Shown piece by piece: positions 25,477-34,562 of a stretch of 64,000 bases of DNA. Source of the DNA: Cesiribacter sp964504565 (GTDB lineage: Bacteria; Bacteroidota; Bacteroidia; Cytophagales; Cyclobacteriaceae). The notes under the pieces are model-generated. The model was not told the DNA's origin, did no database searches, and was given only the letters and a program-made list of their open reading frames with translations. The stretch's first letter is position 1. Every line of letters starts with the position of its first letter. The position numbers and the translations under genes were made by a program. Location: NCBI GenBank assembly GCA_964504565.1, contig CAZDEY010000011.1, positions 1 through 64,000 on the forward strand. Reading direction: 5' to 3'.

Positions 25477-27054
25477 ATGAGCCAGCCTAAAGAAGTTCAA
25501 CTACGGCTTAGCCCTAACGAAGCCTATACACGAGACCTGCTGGAAAGTATAGTACGGGATAAATTCAGCTTAAAGCCGGAAGAAGGCTTTCGCGTACACC
25601 GCCGCAGTATTGATGCCCGCGGCCGTAAGGTAATGATAAATTTGGGCATTCAAATTGCTAGTAAGCAAGAGCTTAACCAATTAGGTATTAGCTGGAGCAA
25701 AGATAACCTACCCCAGGTTGAAAGGGCGGCTCCGGTAATTGTAGTTGGTGCCGGCCCGGCTGGGTTATTTGCGGCAATTCAGTTAATTGAAGCCGGATTA
25801 AAACCAATTGTTCTGGAAAGGGGCAAGGATGTGCAGGCTCGTCGGCGCGATTTAGCGGCAATAAATAAAGAACATATAGTTAACCCGGAAAGTAATTACT
25901 GCTTTGGTGAAGGCGGGGCCGGCACCTACTCCGATGGTAAACTGTATACCCGCAGCATTAAACGCGGCAACGTAACACGGGTACTGGAAATTCTGGTAGA
26001 TCACGGGGCAACCACCGATATTCTGGTAGATGCTCACCCGCATATTGGCACCAACAAACTGCCTAAAATTATTGCTGCCATGCGCCAGACAATTCTGGAA
26101 CACGGCGGCGAGGTACGCTTTGATAGCAAGGTTGTCGATTTTCTTCTGGCGGATAATAAAATGACCGGGGTAGTGCTTCAAACCGGTGAGAAGCTGGAAG
26201 GAAAAGGGGTGATTTTAGCTACCGGCCACTCTGCCCGCGATATATTTTACCTTCTGCAGGAAAAAGAGATTGAAATTGAAGCCAAGCCATTTGCTTTAGG
26301 GGTGCGCATTGAGCACCAGCAACAATTAATTGACCAGATTCAGTACAGTTGCGAACTGCGGCCCGATGTATTGCCTGCGGCTAGTTATAGCTTAGTAAGC
26401 CAGACGCTCTACAAAGGAATACAGCGCGGGGTGTTTAGTTTTTGCATGTGTCCCGGCGGGTTTATAGTACCGGCGGCCACCGCCCCCGGTGAGGTGGTAG
26501 TTAACGGCATGAGCCCCAGCCGCCGCGATAGTAAATTTGCCAATAGTGGTATAGTGGTAGCCGTAGAACCGGAGGATTTACAGCCGTACCGTCAGTATGG
26601 AAATTTGGCCGGTTTGCGCTTTCAGCAGGTGGTAGAACAGCAAGCGTGTAAAGTGGCTGGCGGCACCCAATTAGCCCCGGCTCAGCGTTTGGCCGATTTC
26701 GTGAATAAAAAGGTTAGCGCCGACCTTTTACCCACCAGCTATCAGCCCGGCTTAAGCTCGGTGGCTATGGATGAGGTGTTGCCGGACGATGTAAGCTTTA
26801 GGCTACGCGAAGGATTTAGAGCTTTTGGTAAGAAAATGAGAGGTTACCTAACCAATGAAGCTCAGATAGTCGGCGTTGAAAGCCGAACCTCATCGCCGGT
26901 GCGTATACCCCGCAATAATGAAACCCTTCAGCACCCGCAAATTAACGGGCTATACCCTTGTGGGGAAGGGGCCGGGTACGCTGGGGGCATAGTATCGGCG
27001 GCTATGGATGGCGAGCGTTGCGCCCTGGCAGTTGCGGCTCAGGTAAAAATTTAG
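25477..27054 (+). CDS. NAD(P)/FAD-dependent oxidoreductase (COG2509-like)
   Basis: This 525-residue flavoprotein has the Rossmann motif VVGAGPAGLFAAIQLIEAG (about 87-105). Other segments are NYCFGEGGAGTYSDGKLYTR (about 138-157), GVILATGHSARDIFYLL (about 245-261), and GEGAGYAGGIVSAAMDG near the C-terminus. These are features of the large uncharacterised FAD-dependent dehydrogenase family. The first 85 residues form a separate small alpha/beta domain typical of this family. The substrate is not known. It is tightly linked to the MORN-repeat gene upstream and followed after 35 bases by a CoA-binding protein gene. Confidence 0.9.
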   Translation: MSQPKEVQLRLSPNEAYTRDLLESIVRDKFSLKPEEGFRVHRRSIDARGRKVMINLGIQIASKQELNQLGISWSKDNLPQVERAAPVIVVGAGPAGLFAAIQLIEAGLKPIVLERGKDVQARRRDLAAINKEHIVNPESNYCFGEGGAGTYSDGKLYTRSIKRGNVTRVLEILVDHGATTDILVDAHPHIGTNKLPKIIAAMRQTILEHGGEVRFDSKVVDFLLADNKMTGVVLQTGEKLEGKGVILATGHSARDIFYLLQEKEIEIEAKPFALGVRIEHQQQLIDQIQYSCELRPDVLPAASYSLVSQTLYKGIQRGVFSFCMCPGGFIVPAATAPGEVVVNGMSPSRRDSKFANSGIVVAVEPEDLQPYRQYGNLAGLRFQQVVEQQACKVAGGTQLAPAQRLADFVNKKVSADLLPTSYQPGLSSVAMDEVLPDDVSFRLREGFRAFGKKMRGYLTNEAQIVGVESRTSSPVRIPRNNETLQHPQINGLYPCGEGAGYAGGIVSAAMDGERCALAVAAQVKI

Positions 27055-27089
27055 CTAACTAAAGAAAGGCTTTCCTAGTATATATACCT

Positions 27090-27461
27090 ATGAATAAGAA
27101 GAAAACGGTAATTCTGGGAGCTACTCCAAACCCCTCGCGCTACGCTTTTATGGCCGCTAATATGCTGAAGCAGTACGGTCACCCTATAGTGCCGGTAGGT
27201 ATTAAGCAGGGCAACGTTGCTGGAGAGGCAATTCAGGATCTGCGCCAAAAGCCCGAACTGCCCGACGTACATACGGTAACCCTATACCTTGGCCCGCAAA
27301 ACCAACCCGAGTGGTACGACTATATTTTGAGCCTAAAGCCCGAACGCATCATTTTTAACCCCGGCACCGAAAACACTGAATTGGCCAGTAAAGCCAAGGA
27401 AGAAGGAATAGAAAGCACCTACGGTTGTACGTTGGTAATGCTTAGGGCAAGTACATATTAG
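27090..27461 (+). CDS. CoA-binding domain protein (YccU-like)
   Basis: This 123-residue single-domain Rossmann protein of the CoA_binding_2 family has the start KTVILGATPNPSRYAFMAANML, with the glycine/proline-rich nucleotide loop. It also has HTVTLYLGPQNQPEWYDYIL and the end GTENTELASKAKEEGIE and YGCTLVML. Stand-alone members bind CoA but have no defined reaction. It is the last gene before mosaic repeat D and gyrB. Confidence 0.9.
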   Translation: MNKKKTVILGATPNPSRYAFMAANMLKQYGHPIVPVGIKQGNVAGEAIQDLRQKPELPDVHTVTLYLGPQNQPEWYDYILSLKPERIIFNPGTENTELASKAKEEGIESTYGCTLVMLRASTY

Positions 27462-27640
27462 TTTTGGTAGTTGGTAGTTAGAATCAAGAACCAAGAACCA
27501 AGATTCATACTGCCGCGCGGATTCAAGATTATCTAATCAACTCCTTATACCATATACTTAATACCAATTTCCAAATTACCACATTATTCCACTAACTCAC
27601 TAACCCACTAATTCGCCACCTTAAGTGTCCCTGATTTCGC
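27462..27640. repeat. Mosaic low-complexity intergenic segment D
   Basis: It contains GGTAGTTGGTAGTTAG, a tandem ACCAAGA word, GCCGCGCGG (27512-27520, shared with B), ATTACCACATTAT (27575-27587, shared with A), and ACTAACTCACTAACCCACTAA. It ends just before the gyrB promoter. Confidence 0.8.
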
Positions 27641-27651
27641 CTAAAAATTCG

Positions 27652-27659
27652 TATCTTTG
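27652..27659 (+). promoter_or_regulatory. Predicted -7 element of gyrB
   Basis: TATCTTTG matches TAnnTTTG, 22 bases before the gyrB ATG. Confidence 0.6.
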
Positions 27660-27681
27660 CCTATTAGGATAATTCGATTTC

Positions 27682-29640
27682 ATGAGCGAACAACAATCAG
27701 CGGCAAATAACGAATACGGCGCCAGTAATATTCAGGTACTGGAAGGTTTGGAAGCGGTGCGCAAGCGCCCGGCAATGTACATTGGCGATGTGGGGGTTAA
27801 GGGTCTGCACCACCTGGTTTGGGAGGTGGTAGATAACTCGATTGATGAGGCCCTGGCCGGCCACTGCGATAAAATTTTGGTAGAAATAATGCCCGACAAC
27901 AGCATTAAAGTAACCGATAACGGCCGAGGCATTCCTACCGATATTCACCAAAAAGAGAAACGTTCGGCCCTGGAAGTAGTAATGACTGTGCTTCACGCCG
28001 GGGGTAAGTTCGATAAAAATACCTATAAAGTTTCCGGTGGTTTGCACGGGGTAGGGGTTAGCTGTGTTAACGCCCTTTCAACCGACCTTCGCGCCGAGGT
28101 TCACCGTAAAGGCAAGGTATACGAGCAGGAATATAAAATTGGGGTTCCCCAGTACCCGGTTCGGGAAATAGGCGAAACCGATATTACCGGTACTATAGTT
28201 CGCTTTAAGCCGGACGAAAGCATATTCACGGCTTCGGTTTATAACTACGAAACCATTGCTAGCCGTTTGCGCGAACTGGCGTTCTTAAATGCGGGTATAA
28301 CCCTTCTGTTAAAGGATCATCGTGATTTAAATGAGGAAGGAGAGCCAAATTCAAGTGAATTCCATTCTGAAGGAGGCCTTAAAGAGTTCGTTCAGTACCT
28401 AGACAGCAGCCGCGAGCAAATTCTTCCGGAACCTATTTATATTAACAACGATAAGGGTGAAATTCCTGTAGAAGTATCGCTGAGCTACAATAATTCGTAT
28501 TCGGAAAATGTAGTTAGCTACGTAAATAACATTAATACTATTGAAGGAGGTACTCACGTAGCTGGTTTTCGCCGTGCACTCACCCGTACTTTAAAAAGCT
28601 ACGCCGATAAAAGCGGTATGCTAGATAAGGTTAAAGTTGATATTACCGGTGATGACTTTCGAGAAGGCTTAACTGCAGTTATTTCGGTTAAGGTAGCTGA
28701 GCCTCAGTTTGAAGGCCAAACCAAAACTAAGTTAGGTAATAATGATGCTTCCGGAGCGGTTGATAGTGCCGTTTCAGAGGTGCTAAATTACTGGCTGGAA
28801 GAACACCCGAAAGAATCTAAATTAATTGTACAAAAGGTAATATTAGCCGCTCAGGCCCGCCACGCCGCTCGCAAAGCGCGCGAAATGGTGCAGCGTAAAA
28901 ACGTATTGGGTAGCAACAGCTTACCCGGTAAACTAGCCGACTGTTCCGATAGCGACCCGGCGATCGCTGAATTATACCTTGTGGAAGGTGACTCCGCCGG
29001 TGGATCGGCTAAGCAAGGGCGAGATCGTGGTTTTCAGGCGATTCTTCCACTAAGAGGTAAAATTCTTAACGTAGAAAAAGCCCAGGAACACAAAATTTAC
29101 GACAACGAGGAGATAAAGAATATTATCACCGCCATGGGCGTGAGCTTTGGTACCGAAGACGACGACAAGGCTTTAAACATGGCCAAGCTTCGCTACCACA
29201 AAATCATCATCATGACGGATGCCGATATTGACGGTTCGCATATTCGTACCCTTATTCTTACCTTCTTCTTCCGGTATATGAAGGACCTGATTGATAAAGG
29301 CTACCTGTACATTGCCCAGCCGCCGCTTTATCTCCTCAAAAAAGGAAAAACCGAGCGCTACGCCTGGAGCGAAGATGACCGCATGCGCATAATTCAGGAA
29401 ATTGCCCCGGAAGGTAAAGAAGAAAGTGTAGGCGTGCAGCGCTACAAAGGTTTGGGTGAAATGAATCCCGAGCAGCTCTGGACAACCACCATGGATCCGG
29501 AAAAGCGTACGCTTAAGCGCGTAACTATTGAAAGTGCCGCCGAGGCCGACCACTTGTTTAGTATGCTGATGGGCGATGAGGTGCCGCCCCGCCGCGATTT
29601 TATTGAACGCAATGCTAAATACGCTAAAGTTGACGTTTAA
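27682..29640 (+). CDS. gyrB: DNA gyrase subunit B
   Basis: This 652-residue type IIA topoisomerase ATPase subunit has the GHKL start LEGLEAVRKRPAMYIGDVG, DNSIDEALAGH, the ATP-lid GGLHGVGVSCVNALS, and the Toprim motifs VEGDSAGGSAKQGRDR and DADIDGSHIRTLIL. The C-terminal QRYKGLGEMNPEQLW is complete. It acts with GyrA (not in this window) to supercoil DNA. Length is normal for Bacteroidota. It has its own consensus promoter and terminator. The context gives no replication-origin genes, so this gyrB is not in a dnaA-dnaN cluster here. Confidence 0.97.
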   Translation: MSEQQSAANNEYGASNIQVLEGLEAVRKRPAMYIGDVGVKGLHHLVWEVVDNSIDEALAGHCDKILVEIMPDNSIKVTDNGRGIPTDIHQKEKRSALEVVMTVLHAGGKFDKNTYKVSGGLHGVGVSCVNALSTDLRAEVHRKGKVYEQEYKIGVPQYPVREIGETDITGTIVRFKPDESIFTASVYNYETIASRLRELAFLNAGITLLLKDHRDLNEEGEPNSSEFHSEGGLKEFVQYLDSSREQILPEPIYINNDKGEIPVEVSLSYNNSYSENVVSYVNNINTIEGGTHVAGFRRALTRTLKSYADKSGMLDKVKVDITGDDFREGLTAVISVKVAEPQFEGQTKTKLGNNDASGAVDSAVSEVLNYWLEEHPKESKLIVQKVILAAQARHAARKAREMVQRKNVLGSNSLPGKLADCSDSDPAIAELYLVEGDSAGGSAKQGRDRGFQAILPLRGKILNVEKAQEHKIYDNEEIKNIITAMGVSFGTEDDDKALNMAKLRYHKIIIMTDADIDGSHIRTLILTFFFRYMKDLIDKGYLYIAQPPLYLLKKGKTERYAWSEDDRMRIIQEIAPEGKEESVGVQRYKGLGEMNPEQLWTTTMDPEKRTLKRVTIESAAEADHLFSMLMGDEVPPRRDFIERNAKYAKVDV

Positions 29641-29643
29641 AGT

Positions 29644-29671
29644 TTAAGCCCCTTTAGTAGGGGCTTTTTTT
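29644..29671 (+). terminator. Terminator of gyrB
   Basis: AAGCCCCT and AGGGGCTT form an 8-bp stem with a 4-nt loop followed by seven T, a few bases after the gyrB stop. Confidence 0.9.
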
Positions 29672-29719
29672 ATCAACGTTATTCCTGTTTTTTCGTAAAT
29701 TCCTGTAAAATTTTTTGCA

Positions 29720-31963
29720 ATGCTTCGTCCCGACCGCATATCTACTTACATACAGAATAGCCCGTTTATTAGCCGCGATTTAAGCTGGATAAAATTTAAC
29801 GAACGGGTACTGGATCAGGCTCGCCACGCCAGTCGTACCATTTTCGAAAAGCTTAAGTTTCTGGCTATTACCTCCTCTAACCAGGATGAATTTTTTATGA
29901 TTAGGGTAGGTAGCCTCTATAATTATATTGACTACGGCCGCGAGCGGGTAGATTATTCCGGACTTCGGGAAATACCCTTTAAACGAAAGCTATTCACCGA
30001 TCTGCAACGGTTTCATAGGGAACAGCATAAACTGTTTTTAGATAAGCTAAAACCCAAGTTTGCTGAAAACGGCTTTTGGCTGGCCGCGCTGGATGAACTG
30101 GATGAAGCCGAAGTTAAGGAGGTTAAGCGGTACTTCAAAAAAACTATCTTTCCCATGATTACGCCCATGGTGTACGATAGTTACCATACTTTTCCAATCC
30201 TGATGAATAAGCTTCTGATGTACGGGGTAGTAACTAAAAGTACCCAGGATATTAAGGAGCAGCGTAAACTTTCATTTATCCAAATTCCGCAAAACCTGCC
30301 TCGCTTCTACGAAATTGAACGGGAGGATATGGTACTATTTGTACCGATTGAAAATATAATCTGCCGTTTCATCAATAAGTTTTTCCGCAATGTTGAAATC
30401 CTGTCGGTAAACCTGTTCCGCATTACCCGTAACGGAGATTTTACACTGGAAGAAAGCGAAGATATTGATACCAACTTCCTGGAAGAAATTAAACAGAAGC
30501 TTAAAACCCGCAAAACCGGCCGCGTAACCCGTATGGAGGTTGAGCAGGAATGTGACCCCTGGATGCTAAAGCTGCTAATGAAGCGCTGGGAGCTGGAAGA
30601 GGATAATATATTTGAGGTTAACAAGGCCAGCCTAATGGACTTTACCGGCTTGTGGCAGGTAATTAATCACCACGAGTTTTCGGAAGCGGCCCCGCCACTG
30701 CCGCCCCCGGTGCCGCCGCTAAATTTTTCCGTAGCTAACCGGCAGGAAAGTATTTTTGAAGTACTTACCGATAAGGATATACTTTTGCACCATCCCTACA
30801 ATAGTATTGATCCGTTGCTATTGTTGCTGGAGCAATCGGCCGAAGACCCGGATGTGCTGGCCATTAAAATAACTATTTATCGCCTGGCTAATGACTCGCG
30901 GGTTACCAATGCCTTACTTAAAGCAGCCGAAAACGGCAAGCACGTATCGGTACTATTTGAACTGAAAGCTCGCTTTGACGAAGAAAACAACATGCGGGAA
31001 GCTAAGCGCCTGCAGCAGGCCGGTTGCTTTGTAATTTATGGCATTAATAGCTTTAAAACCCATACCAAACTGCTATTGGTAGTAAGGAAAGAGGGGCATA
31101 AGGTGCGGCGCTACGTGCATATGAGCAGTGGTAACTACAACGAAAAAACCGCCCGCCTCTACACCGACTTAGGCTTGCTTACCGCCCGCGATGAGTATGC
31201 TAACGATATTTCGGAGTTCTTTAATGTAATTACCGGCCATAGCAACCCGGAGTCGTACCAGTACCTGATTACCGCCCCGCGCGATATGCGCCAGCAGCTT
31301 ATTGAGCTTATTCGGCAGGAAGCAGCCAACGCCCAGTCGGGCAAAAGCAGTGGTATAATTATCAAAGTAAACTCGCTGGAAGACCGGGAGATTACCCAGG
31401 AACTATACCAAGCCTCCGATGCCGGGGTGCCTATACGACTGATTATTAGGGGTATATGCTGCCTACGGCCCGGGCGCAATGCCTTAAGCGAAAATATTAT
31501 GGTGCGTTCCATAGTAGGCAATTATCTGGAACACTCCCGAATTTACTATTTCCATAATAATGATGACCCAATGGTATACAGCGGCAGTGCCGATATGATG
31601 GTGCGTAGCTTCGATCGCCGCTTGGAATCACTGTTCCTGATTCTGGACCCGGTGGTAAAGAAAGAAGTAATGACCATTCTGGATTACAACCTGCGCGATA
31701 CGGTTAATAGCTACCGTCTGATGGAAAACGGGAATTATACCAAGTTAAAAGCGGCCGACCGCAAGAGCCAGTTTAACGTACATAAGGAGTTCTTCAATAT
31801 TACCCTGGAAGATATTCATAAAGTAGATTTGTATACCGATCACCTGAAGCCCGTGCTAGAAGCCCATTTGGCCAAAATAGCAGCTCAGGCTAAAGAAGAA
31901 GATTATGACCCGGATGCCGAGGAGGAAGAAGTGGAAGAAACTTCGGTAGAAGAAAATAAATAA
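29720..31963 (+). CDS. ppk1: Polyphosphate kinase 1
   Basis: This 747-residue enzyme reversibly transfers the ATP gamma-phosphate to polyphosphate chains. The N-terminal domain has FISRDLSWIKFNERVLDQA and AITSSNQDEFFMIRVG. The catalytic domains have FELKARFDEENNMREAKRL, the autophosphorylated-His segment FKTHTKLLLVV, VHMSSGNYNEKTARLYTD and ADMMVRSFDRRLES. The last 20 residues are an acidic tail (DPDAEEEEVEET) beyond the usual end of the family. It faces the ppx gene, with one shared terminator between them. Confidence 0.97.
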   Translation: MLRPDRISTYIQNSPFISRDLSWIKFNERVLDQARHASRTIFEKLKFLAITSSNQDEFFMIRVGSLYNYIDYGRERVDYSGLREIPFKRKLFTDLQRFHREQHKLFLDKLKPKFAENGFWLAALDELDEAEVKEVKRYFKKTIFPMITPMVYDSYHTFPILMNKLLMYGVVTKSTQDIKEQRKLSFIQIPQNLPRFYEIEREDMVLFVPIENIICRFINKFFRNVEILSVNLFRITRNGDFTLEESEDIDTNFLEEIKQKLKTRKTGRVTRMEVEQECDPWMLKLLMKRWELEEDNIFEVNKASLMDFTGLWQVINHHEFSEAAPPLPPPVPPLNFSVANRQESIFEVLTDKDILLHHPYNSIDPLLLLLEQSAEDPDVLAIKITIYRLANDSRVTNALLKAAENGKHVSVLFELKARFDEENNMREAKRLQQAGCFVIYGINSFKTHTKLLLVVRKEGHKVRRYVHMSSGNYNEKTARLYTDLGLLTARDEYANDISEFFNVITGHSNPESYQYLITAPRDMRQQLIELIRQEAANAQSGKSSGIIIKVNSLEDREITQELYQASDAGVPIRLIIRGICCLRPGRNALSENIMVRSIVGNYLEHSRIYYFHNNDDPMVYSGSADMMVRSFDRRLESLFLILDPVVKKEVMTILDYNLRDTVNSYRLMENGNYTKLKAADRKSQFNVHKEFFNITLEDIHKVDLYTDHLKPVLEAHLAKIAAQAKEEDYDPDAEEEEVEETSVEENK

Positions 31964-31967
31964 TAGT

Positions 31968-31993
31968 AAGGCTCTCAATTGGGAGCCTTTTTT
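31968..31993. terminator. Bidirectional terminator shared by ppk1 and ppx
   Basis: GGCTCTC and GGGAGCC (one G-U) with AATT loop, A run on the left and T run on the right. It overlaps the last codon region of the convergent ppx gene. Confidence 0.85.
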
Positions 31994-32909
31994 AGTACGG
32001 CGTATCCTGCGGGTTGGCAACAAATTCTTTATACAATTGTAAAATTAACCCTTCCTTTAACCCAATATTCGGTACTATTACCGAGGTACATCTTGCCCAT
32101 TGCATTATTCGAATGTATATATCCGATGCCGGCACTATTACATCGGCCCGGTCGGGGTTAAGCCGTAGTATGCGCAGGCGGTCCTGCATGGACATGTTTG
32201 CTACCCGGTTGCGGGTTTCCACTAGGGTAGGCATGCCTAAACGCTGCGGCGCTTTTTTGCCGGCTAATGAATACAACTTATTTATGTTGCCCCCAGTGCC
32301 TAAAGCAACCAGCTTGGCCTTAGCCGGTATATGAGCAGTAAGCCAGGCTTCAACCTGTCGCCATACTTCCGGCATAGCCTCGGCCTGCATATTCCGGACT
32401 GAGCCTAACAGAAAAGATTCCTGAGCTAGTTTCTCGCGCTGGTTATATAAATTAAGTTCGGTGCTGCCGCCGCCCACATCAATATGCAAACAGTAGCCTT
32501 CGGGTAGGTAGGGATGAAGTGCCGAGGAGATTAATTCCGCTTCCTGTTCGCCTTCAATAAGCTTTATATTGATACCCGTATTCTGGGCAATTTGGTTGGC
32601 TACCGCCTGGCCGTTTTCCGAATTGCGCATGGCTGAGGTAGCGCAGGCAGCGTAGGCTTCTACCTGAAATAAGCGCATCAGGGTTTTATAGGCCTCAATA
32701 AGCTGCTGAAGTTTTTTAGCCGATGCCTGGCTTATAAATCCGGTAGAAAATACATCTTCGCCTAGCCGAAGGGGAACCCTAACATATTCCAGTTTTTTGA
32801 AAAACGGCCCGTCTTCACTTTCGTAAACCGAGCTAATTTGCAGTCTAACAGCATTAGAACCTATATCGATAGCCCCGTAGCGGTGGCTGATGGCAGAGTC
32901 GTTTAGCAT
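31992..32909 (-). CDS. ppx: Exopolyphosphatase/pppGpp phosphatase family protein
   Basis: This protein of about 305 residues is of the Ppx/GppA ASKHA-fold family. It has AIDIGSNAVRLQISSV at the N-terminus, TSAMRNSENGQAV (about 95-107), the Glu of IEGEQEAELI (about 118-127), and the second phosphate loop HIDVGGGSTELNLY. It degrades polyphosphate, or pppGpp in some members. It is about the size of short Ppx forms and lacks the C-terminal HD-type extension. The start at ATG 32909 fits the family; an ATG at 32960 would add 17 unsupported residues. It is convergent with ppk1, which makes the polymer. Confidence 0.93.
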   Translation of the reverse strand: MLNDSAISHRYGAIDIGSNAVRLQISSVYESEDGPFFKKLEYVRVPLRLGEDVFSTGFISQASAKKLQQLIEAYKTLMRLFQVEAYAACATSAMRNSENGQAVANQIAQNTGINIKLIEGEQEAELISSALHPYLPEGYCLHIDVGGGSTELNLYNQREKLAQESFLLGSVRNMQAEAMPEVWRQVEAWLTAHIPAKAKLVALGTGGNINKLYSLAGKKAPQRLGMPTLVETRNRVANMSMQDRLRILRLNPDRADVIVPASDIYIRIMQWARCTSVIVPNIGLKEGLILQLYKEFVANPQDTPY

Positions 32910-33092
32910 AGAGGAAAGTAAATTACAACATTTTAGGCGAAGCGCCCATTGGTTAGGCATTTCTAATAAAAAGAATTATAGAGCAGTTTCTGTTTAGAAC
33001 CCTTTGGACTTTACTTATGGTATAGGGTCTGTCGGCTTTTTAATTACGGCTCAATAAAATAATTAAGCTGCATAAAAATCACAAAATCAGAA

Positions 33093-33120
33093 GGTTAAAT
33101 AAATATGTTGTTTATTAACC
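33093..33120. repeat. AT-rich inverted repeat upstream of LVIVD genes
   Basis: GGTTAAATAAA faces TTTATTAACC with one bulged base, in the 318-base divergent region between ppx (32909) and the first LVIVD lipoprotein (33228). It may be an operator or hairpin. Nothing else recognisable lies in this stretch. Confidence 0.4.
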
Positions 33121-33227
33121 TAATTATTTCCGGAGCTTTCCAACCCTTATACAGCAATTGCTATCATATAGATATAAAATCTTATTTGTAATAAGGTTGC
33201 ATTTATTTCACTCTTACCTTTTTAATT

Positions 33228-33773
33228 ATGAAACATACCCTAGGTATTGCCTTCATTGCTGGCTTAGCCTTACTCTGTAGCAGTTGCTACGATGACGGCG
33301 GTTGGTTTGCCCCGCCGCTAACGGCCTATTATGAACCTATTTACGGAAATGTAAATATGGATTTAAGTATTAGTACCGAGGCTGCTCAAACCCTAAAGCA
33401 GCCGGGCCGCATTTACGTAAAAGGAGATGTGCTGCTAATAGTTGAGCAGCATCAGGGTATACATATAATAGACAACAGCAATCCCGCCGAACCACGCAAT
33501 ATTTCCTTTATTCGAGTACCCGGCGCTACTAACCTGGCAGTATATAACAACCATTTGTATACCAATAATCTCACCGATTTAGTAACCCTGGATATTCAGA
33601 ACCTGGCCGATGTAAAGGAAGTAAGCCGGGTTAGCAATGCATTGGAGCCCTTTGCTGAGTACCCGCCCTTTACTAACGTAGCTTTTGAGTGTGTAGATAA
33701 TACCAAAGGCGTGATAGTTGGCTGGCGATCTGCCGCCTGGCCCGATGAAGACCCCGAATGTCGTAGATTTTAA
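33228..33773 (+). CDS. LVIVD-repeat-like lipoprotein (short)
   Basis: This 181-residue lipoprotein has lipobox LLCSSC (Cys20). It carries at least two beta-propeller-like repeats with words such as DVLLIVEQHQGIHIIDNSNP and NHLYTNNLTDLVTLDIQN, as in LVIVD-repeat proteins. It ends with a Cys-containing tail (DPECRRF). It is only about half a propeller, and the next gene supplies a similar domain with its own signal peptide, so the two products may work together at the membrane. This partnership is inference. The likely operon continues with 33786 and 34563. Confidence 0.75.
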   Translation: MKHTLGIAFIAGLALLCSSCYDDGGWFAPPLTAYYEPIYGNVNMDLSISTEAAQTLKQPGRIYVKGDVLLIVEQHQGIHIIDNSNPAEPRNISFIRVPGATNLAVYNNHLYTNNLTDLVTLDIQNLADVKEVSRVSNALEPFAEYPPFTNVAFECVDNTKGVIVGWRSAAWPDEDPECRRF

Positions 33774-33785
33774 TTCTCTATTCCT

Positions 33786-34553
33786 ATGAATAATATTTAT
33801 AACTTAGGTTTAATGCTGCTTACCGCGCTTATTTTTAGTGCTTGTAGCGATGATAGTGCCTCGCCTAATAGCGGAGGAGAAGGGGCCGGCGTAGGCGGAA
33901 GCATGGCTCAGTACACCATTTTAAATGGTACGCTTTACACCTTAGATGCCGGTGAACTTACTGCTTACGATATAGCTACTAATTCGGCTAAGCCTACAAA
34001 AATAGGCTCTAAGCAGGTAGGCACTGATGCCGAAACTCTTTTTCCGTACCGGGGCAACCTCTACGTAGGCGCGCAAAACGGAATGTCCATTTATAATGTA
34101 AGCAAACCGGGTAGCCCGGAATTACTTTCAACCTATACCCATATAACATCTTGCGACCCGGTAGTAGTACAGGGTAATTTTGCCTACGTAACCCTTAGGC
34201 AGGGAACAGGCTGCCAGTGGGGCCGGAACGAACTGCAGGTGCTGGACGTAGGTAATGAATTCAACCCATTTCTGGCAGCACGTTACCTAGAACTGTACAA
34301 TCCTCATGGCTTAGCCATACGCAACAACACACTTTACGTATGCGACGGCTCCGATGGCTTGGAATTAGTAGATGTAAGCGATAAGGAAAACCCTACCCGC
34401 ATTACCGAATACGAAGGCTTTTTTGCCTACGATGCTATAGCGCTGGATGATGAACTGATTGTGACCGGCAAAGACGGCATATACCAGTTCGCTTACGACG
34501 GCGAGCAAGCCCTGACCCTTCTTAGTAAAATACCTGTACAATACGCCAATTAA
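33786..34553 (+). CDS. LVIVD-repeat beta-propeller lipoprotein
   Basis: This 255-residue lipoprotein has lipobox LIFSAC (Cys20) and a Gly/Ser-rich linker (GGEGAGVGGS). Four or five LVIVD-type blades follow, for example NLYVGAQNGMSIYNVSKPGS and LYVCDGSDGLELVDVSDKEN. Such propellers are surface or periplasmic binding modules of unknown ligand. It starts 12 bases after the previous lipoprotein gene and is followed 9 bases later by a barrel-like protein gene. Confidence 0.85.
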   Translation: MNNIYNLGLMLLTALIFSACSDDSASPNSGGEGAGVGGSMAQYTILNGTLYTLDAGELTAYDIATNSAKPTKIGSKQVGTDAETLFPYRGNLYVGAQNGMSIYNVSKPGSPELLSTYTHITSCDPVVVQGNFAYVTLRQGTGCQWGRNELQVLDVGNEFNPFLAARYLELYNPHGLAIRNNTLYVCDGSDGLELVDVSDKENPTRITEYEGFFAYDAIALDDELIVTGKDGIYQFAYDGEQALTLLSKIPVQYAN

Positions 34554-34562
34554 TTCTTCACC

